Positions 54,754 through 64,000 of a DNA stretch of 64,000 nt are shown here, piece by piece. The stretch is taken from the NCBI RefSeq assembly GCF_000236785.1, contig NZ_AGUF01000013.1, positions 1 to 64,000 on the forward strand. The letters are read 5' to 3'. A program made the position numbers and the translations under genes. This stretch comes from Achromobacter arsenitoxydans SY8. Its GTDB lineage: Bacteria; Pseudomonadota; Gammaproteobacteria; Burkholderiales; Burkholderiaceae_B. Below the pieces are notes generated by a model. The model did no database searches and was not told the origin of the DNA. It worked only from the letters and a program-made list of their open reading frames with translations. Position 1 is the stretch's first letter. Each line of letters opens with the position of its first letter.

Positions 54754-55734
54754 TCAGCGCGGAACCACCGTCACCCACCAGGGCAGGGTCGACTGGATGC
54801 GCACGGGCAGCGTGTCCGCCAGGGCGGCCAGCACCCGGTCCGTGTCCGCCAGCGCGTAGGCGCCGACGATGCGCAAGTCCGCCACTTCCGGCGCGCAGCC
54901 CAGATAGCCGCGCCGGTATCGGGACACCTGCGCGATGAAATCGCCCAGGCGCATGTTCTCGGCGATGAGCAGCCCGCGCGACCACGACTCACGCGCCAGG
55001 TCGGCGGGCGCGATGGGCGCTGCGGCGTTTCGGGTAACCCGGGATTGCTGGCCGGCGCGCACGATGAGGGGCTCGGCGCCGGGCGCCAGCGGACGTACTT
55101 CCACGGCGCCGTCGAACACGGCGACCGTGCTGGCCCCGTCCTCCTGGTAGACCGCGTAGCGAGTGCCGAGCGCGCGTAACCGCGCCTCGGCCGTGTCGAC
55201 CACGAAAGGCCGCGCGGGAGACTGCGTGTCCGGCGCGGTGCTGACGAGGATTTCGCCGGCCAGCAGTATTACGCGGCGCAGCTGCGAGCCATAGTCGACG
55301 TCGATCGCGCTGCCGGTGTTGAGCCAGAGGACGGCGCCGTCGGCCAGGCGGATCTCGCGGCGTTCGCCCACGCCCGTATGGTGGGAGGCGGTCCAGGCCT
55401 GCCACGGCGTGGACTGCGTGGCGGCCCAGGCGCCCAGGCTCGTGCCGCACAGCAGGGTCAGCATTTTCAGGGCGCGGCGGCGTTGCGTCCGGCGGGCGGC
55501 GACGGCGTCCAGCAGGCGATGCGCCGTGGGCTTGTCGTCGTCCGGCAGGTCTTCGAATTTGCCGCTGATGGCTTCCACGCGGCGCCAGGCCTGCTGGTGC
55601 GCCGGGTCGGCATCGTGCCACACGCGCCAGCGCTGGCGTTCGCCGGGCGGAACGGCCGGTGCGCGCAGGACGGCGAACCACTCGGCCGCTTCCTGCAGCA
55701 CCCTGAAGCTGGGCGCGCTGTCCGTGGGCGTCAT
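54754..55734 (-). CDS. FecR family anti-sigma factor/sigma regulator
   Basis: 326-residue inner-membrane regulator. The cytosolic N-terminal DUF4880-like region (AAEWFAVLRAPAVPPGERQRW, RRVEAISGKF) binds the sigma factor. A single membrane segment lies at about 90-107. The periplasmic FecR domain has TGVGERREIRLADGAVLWLN and GTRYAVYQEDG. A C-terminal STN-like part senses the receptor. It overlaps the sigma gene by 4 bases (ATGA at 55734). It should pass the iron-siderophore signal from receptor to sigma factor. Confidence 0.9.
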   Translation of the reverse strand: MTPTDSAPSFRVLQEAAEWFAVLRAPAVPPGERQRWRVWHDADPAHQQAWRRVEAISGKFEDLPDDDKPTAHRLLDAVAARRTQRRRALKMLTLLCGTSLGAWAATQSTPWQAWTASHHTGVGERREIRLADGAVLWLNTGSAIDVDYGSQLRRVILLAGEILVSTAPDTQSPARPFVVDTAEARLRALGTRYAVYQEDGASTVAVFDGAVEVRPLAPGAEPLIVRAGQQSRVTRNAAAPIAPADLARESWSRGLLIAENMRLGDFIAQVSRYRRGYLGCAPEVADLRIVGAYALADTDRVLAALADTLPVRIQSTLPWWVTVVPR

Positions 55735-56246
55735 GCCGCGGCCGGCGCCATGCCAGAGGTCAGGCAATGCAGCATCGCCTGCGCCATGTACTTTTTGACC
55801 ATGCGTTCGGAGACGGCGAGCCGCTCGGCGATTTCGACGTAGCCCAGGCCTTCCAGGTGCGCCAGCAGGAAGGCGGCGCGGGCCTTGGGATTCAGCTGGT
55901 TCAGCAGCGCATCCAGTTCGCACAGCGCGTCCATCAACAGGGCGCGCTCTTCGGGCGAGGGATGGAGGGTGTCGGCGACGGTGGCCAGCGTGTCGCGGTA
56001 GGCGCGTTCCAGATCCTGCCGCCGCCAGTGGTTCACAACCAGCCCGTGGGCAATCGTGGTCAGGAACGCGCGCGGCTCGCGGATCGGCTCCTGGTTGCGG
56101 AACAGGCGCACGAATGTGTCGTGGGCGATGTCGGCCGCGTCGAACGCATTCCCAAGGCGCCGCCGCAACCAGTCCTGCAGCCAGCCATGGTGGTCGCAAT
56201 ACAGGGATTCGATGCTGGCGGGCGCCGCGTGGCGGTTGGAAGACAC
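55731..56246 (-). CDS. FecI-like ECF sigma factor
   Basis: 171-residue extracytoplasmic-function sigma factor. Region 2 includes DAADIAHDTFVRLFRN, and region 4 LEGLGYVEIAERLAVSERMVKKYMAQA, the -35-binding helix-turn-helix. It starts with GTG at 56246, giving the family length; no better ATG is in frame nearby. The gene is preceded by a good sigma-70 promoter overlapping a Fur-like box, the usual control for iron-starvation sigma factors. It should direct RNA polymerase to the promoter at 54710-54740. Confidence 0.9.
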   Translation of the reverse strand: MSSNRHAAPASIESLYCDHHGWLQDWLRRRLGNAFDAADIAHDTFVRLFRNQEPIREPRAFLTTIAHGLVVNHWRRQDLERAYRDTLATVADTLHPSPEERALLMDALCELDALLNQLNPKARAAFLLAHLEGLGYVEIAERLAVSERMVKKYMAQAMLHCLTSGMAPAAA

Positions 56247-56269
56247 AGTGAAGCCGCTGACATGATGTC

Positions 56270-56315
56270 AATAAGAATGAGTATCAATTATTCTTCAGCG
56301 GCGCGGGTTTTGCAA
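56270..56315 (-). promoter_or_regulatory. Sigma-70 promoter with overlapping Fur-like box for the ECF sigma gene
   Basis: On the minus strand TTGCAA (56315-56310), a 17-base spacer and AATAAT (56292-56287) make a good promoter. AATAAGAATGAGTATCAAT at 56270-56288 (plus strand) matches about half or more of the Fur consensus positions and overlaps the downstream edge of the -10. This is the standard geometry for iron repression. Confidence 0.6.
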
Positions 56316-56339
56316 TCGGCGCGAACGCGCAGATCGCGT

Positions 56340-56972
56340 CTACGCCTCGCGGAATGACACCGTGAACCAGCCGCGCAGCGCGTTGGAAAGGCGGATTTCG
56401 TCGGCGGCATGCAGGTCGGCCAGGGTCAGCACGCGCTCCTTGACCTTGCCGGCGTCCAGCAGTTCGCCGCGCTGCACGCCAGGCAGGCAGCCGCTGTCGA
56501 CCGGCGGCGTGTACCAGGCGTTGCCCATGCGCAGATAGACATTGCTGCGGCTGCCTTCGCAGAGTTCACCGCGTTCGTTCAGATAGACCAGATCGAAGAT
56601 GTGCGGATGCGCCGGCAGCCATTCGATCGTTTTGGTGTACCAGGGGCGGTGCGTGGTTTTGTAGCGCAGCAGCGGTTCCGACGAGCGCAGCGCCTCGGGC
56701 GCCAGCATGATTTCCTGGTGCGCGGGCAGCGGCGGCAGGACGGCGGTCTGGATGTGGCGGCTGCCGTCGCGCGCGACGAGCAGGCGCAGGCGGTGCGGAC
56801 CCGCGGTGCCCAGCGCCATCACGGCGACCAGGATGTCGCCTTCGACGGCGCGGCCGCCCCACACATAGCCCAGCGCCTTGCAGGAAGCTTCCAGGCGGCG
56901 CAGGTGGCGCGCCAGCAGCGGCACGGTGCCGGAGGCGTCCACCAGGATGGTCTCGATCAGTTCAGGCTGCAT
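56340..56972 (-). CDS. pabC: Class IV aminotransferase, probable 4-amino-4-deoxychorismate lyase
   Basis: 210-residue PLP fold-type IV protein. LLRYKTTHRPWY holds the catalytic Lys. GELCEGSRSNVYLR carries the PLP-binding Glu and the phosphate-binding segment, and SGCLPGVQRGELL follows. It is shorter than average PabC (about 270), lacking part of the N-terminal domain. It follows pabB by 63 bases, and many relatives are fused to PabB, so release of 4-aminobenzoate from aminodeoxychorismate is the likely reaction. A branched-chain or D-amino-acid aminotransferase is less likely in this position. Confidence 0.85.
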   Translation of the reverse strand: MQPELIETILVDASGTVPLLARHLRRLEASCKALGYVWGGRAVEGDILVAVMALGTAGPHRLRLLVARDGSRHIQTAVLPPLPAHQEIMLAPEALRSSEPLLRYKTTHRPWYTKTIEWLPAHPHIFDLVYLNERGELCEGSRSNVYLRMGNAWYTPPVDSGCLPGVQRGELLDAGKVKERVLTLADLHAADEIRLSNALRGWFTVSFREA

Positions 56973-57035
56973 GGGGCTCTCCTGGTGGCGGGCGGGGCGC
57001 GCTCTATGCTACTACCGCCGGCGGGGTTTGCGCGC

Positions 57036-58172
57036 TCAGGCGCGCAGGATGCGGGCCTTCCAATGGCACTCCTGCCATTCCCCGGCGGGGTCCGAATCGT
57101 ACACGATGCCCCCGCCGACGCTATATACGCCCTGGCCGGACGCATTCAGCACCAGCGTGCGGATCGCCACGTTCAGCGAAAAGTCGCCGTCAGGCGCCAG
57201 CCAGCCGACGCTGCCGCAGTACAGGCCGCGCGGGGCGGATTCCATCTGGCGGATGCGCCGCATCGCGGCGACCTTCGGCGCGCCGGTAATCGAACCGCAG
57301 GGGAACAGGGCGTGCAGCACGTCTCCCAACGATGCCCTGGGCGCCATGGCGGACACGGTGGACGTCATGGTCCAGACGGTGGGATAGCGCTCCAGCGTGA
57401 ACAGGGCGTCCACCTTGACCGACCCGGGTTCCGCCAGGCGGCCCAGGTCGTTGCGCAGCAGGTCGACGATCATCAGGTTTTCCGATCGGTTCTTGTCGCT
57501 GGCCAGCAATTCCCGGCCCAGGCGCTCGTCTTCGGCCGGATCTGGATGGCGCGGCGCGGTGCCCTTCATGGGGCGGGTCGTCAGACGGGGGCCGTCGCGC
57601 CGGACAAAGAGTTCGGGCGAAAACGACAGCACAGTGCGCGCGCCGTCCTGGATGAAGGCGCCGTGGGCCACCGGGTTGCGCGCGGCGATGCGCCGATACA
57701 GCGTGGCCGCGTCGCCCTGGAGCTGCAGGTCCAGCGGCTGCGTGAAATTGACCTGGTATAGCTCGCCGTCGCGGATCAGGCCGCGGATGGCGTCGATCTG
57801 GCGCACGTACGCGGCCTCGGTCATGCGCGGCGCGGGCAGGCTGATGGCGGCCGGCGTGGCATCCGCGTCCGGCGCGCCCCAGGGCGCCTCGTCCAGCTTG
57901 CGCTCGAACACGAGCGCGGTCAGGCGGGCCCGGCCGTCGTCGGACGGGGGCGTCCAGGGGCCTGCGGGCGGCGCCAGCGCGGCTTCCGGGAGCAGCCATT
58001 CGCCCAGTTCGTAGTCCAGCAGCAGGGCGATCCAGCGGCCCTGGCGCCGCGCGGCCTCGATGGCGGCCAGCGCGGGGCCGACCTCGGCGGCCGCGCGCGC
58101 CTCGATCCGGGCGCAAAGCCCGTCCAGCCGCAGCGCGCGGCCGGCCAGCCGGTCTTCAAAACGACATTCCAT
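57036..58172 (-). CDS. pabB: Aminodeoxychorismate synthase component I
   Basis: 378-residue chorismate-utilising enzyme. RPMKGTAPRH carries the Lys that marks PabB rather than anthranilate synthase (which has Ala there). KNRSENLMIVDLLRNDLGR and FPCGSITGAPKVAAM are the chorismate and Mg motifs. The N-terminal domain is short, as in PabB proteins of the fused PabB-PabC type. It makes 4-amino-4-deoxychorismate for folate with a separate PabA. The start at 58172 is 8 bases after the uvrA stop, suggesting an operon with that repair gene. Confidence 0.92.
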   Translation of the reverse strand: MECRFEDRLAGRALRLDGLCARIEARAAAEVGPALAAIEAARRQGRWIALLLDYELGEWLLPEAALAPPAGPWTPPSDDGRARLTALVFERKLDEAPWGAPDADATPAAISLPAPRMTEAAYVRQIDAIRGLIRDGELYQVNFTQPLDLQLQGDAATLYRRIAARNPVAHGAFIQDGARTVLSFSPELFVRRDGPRLTTRPMKGTAPRHPDPAEDERLGRELLASDKNRSENLMIVDLLRNDLGRLAEPGSVKVDALFTLERYPTVWTMTSTVSAMAPRASLGDVLHALFPCGSITGAPKVAAMRRIRQMESAPRGLYCGSVGWLAPDGDFSLNVAIRTLVLNASGQGVYSVGGGIVYDSDPAGEWQECHWKARILRA

Positions 58173-58180
58173 GCTTGTTG

Positions 58181-63946
<5,766 letters not shown>

Positions 63947-64000
63947 GGACGGTATCGTAGCCTGATGGGGAAGGCATGCCGGCGCGGCGATCCATTGCTG
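63947..64000. other. Window end, upstream of the double UvrA gene
   Basis: 54 bases of non-coding sequence to the window edge. TACGAT at about 63955-63960 on the minus strand (reading toward uvrA) is a possible -10. No LexA-type CTGT-N8-ACAG site is seen in this short stretch. Confidence 0.3.

Noticed and set aside
56340-58172. Fused PabB-PabC protein broken by a frameshift
   Set aside because: The two genes have proper start and stop codons with a 63-base gap and both are intact in their motifs, so they are separate genes rather than a broken fusion.

Overview
The window is about 64 kb of GC-rich, densely coded DNA. The gene complement is that of a betaproteobacterium of the family Alcaligenaceae, closest in style to Achromobacter or Bordetella. 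Three Bug (TctC-type) periplasmic receptors lie in different operons, acyl-CoA and CoA-transferase operons are numerous and guarded by LysR regulators, and the housekeeping blocks (hda-HAD-pcnB-folK, mutL-miaA, amiC-tsaE) fit that group. This is inferred from gene content only. I see no rRNA, tRNA, CRISPR array, prophage or transposase gene.

Layout. 57-8523: two divergent operons for breakdown of an unidentified carboxylic acid. Leftward are a DUF35 protein, a thiolase-fold protein, a CoA ligase, a Bug receptor and a nitronate-monooxygenase-like flavoprotein. Rightward are two acyl-CoA dehydrogenases and an enoyl-CoA hydratase/isomerase. 8537-12430: a LysR gene divergent from a MaoC-like hydratase, a class III CoA-transferase and a CitE-like lyase, an itaconate-type C5-dicarboxylate pathway. 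12581-13477: a PfkB kinase. 13526-16786: folK, pcnB, a HAD phosphatase and hda, all leftward. 17220-25472: purM, miaA-mutL, dedA, amiC-tsaE and fumC. 25531-32010: AEC transporter, Bug receptor, LysR, gamma-glutamyltransferase and APC permease. 32144-37035: CoA-transferase, Bug, AidB-like dehydrogenase and divergent LysR. 37039-42250: purU, FAD oxidoreductase, flavin reductase, pdxH, chaC-like and an MFS transporter. 42648-47216: a complete MacA-MacB-TolC type tripartite efflux operon. 47217-48067: an unusual non-coding block of nested inverted repeats. 48068-52125: tcdA, then a Rieske oxygenase set resembling salicylate 5-hydroxylase with a NahR/NagR-like LysR gene. 52257-56246: a FecI/FecR/TonB-receptor iron-signalling unit. 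56340-63946: pabC-like, pabB and a double-length UvrA.

The most notable features are: (1) the 47243-48038 repeat element, two inverted copies of a stem-loop unit whose stems differ in sequence between copies yet remain self-complementary; (2) the acyl-CoA cluster, which lacks a 3-hydroxyacyl-CoA dehydrogenase and whose thiolase-fold protein lacks the nucleophilic cysteine but has a DUF35 partner, pointing to retro-aldol rather than thiolytic cleavage; (3) a 1921-residue fused double UvrA with four ATPase sites, co-directional with pabB and pabC; and (4) readable control signals: a FecI-type promoter, Fur-like boxes before the sigma-factor gene and fumC, a NahR-like operator and an 18-bp perfect palindrome before the efflux operon.
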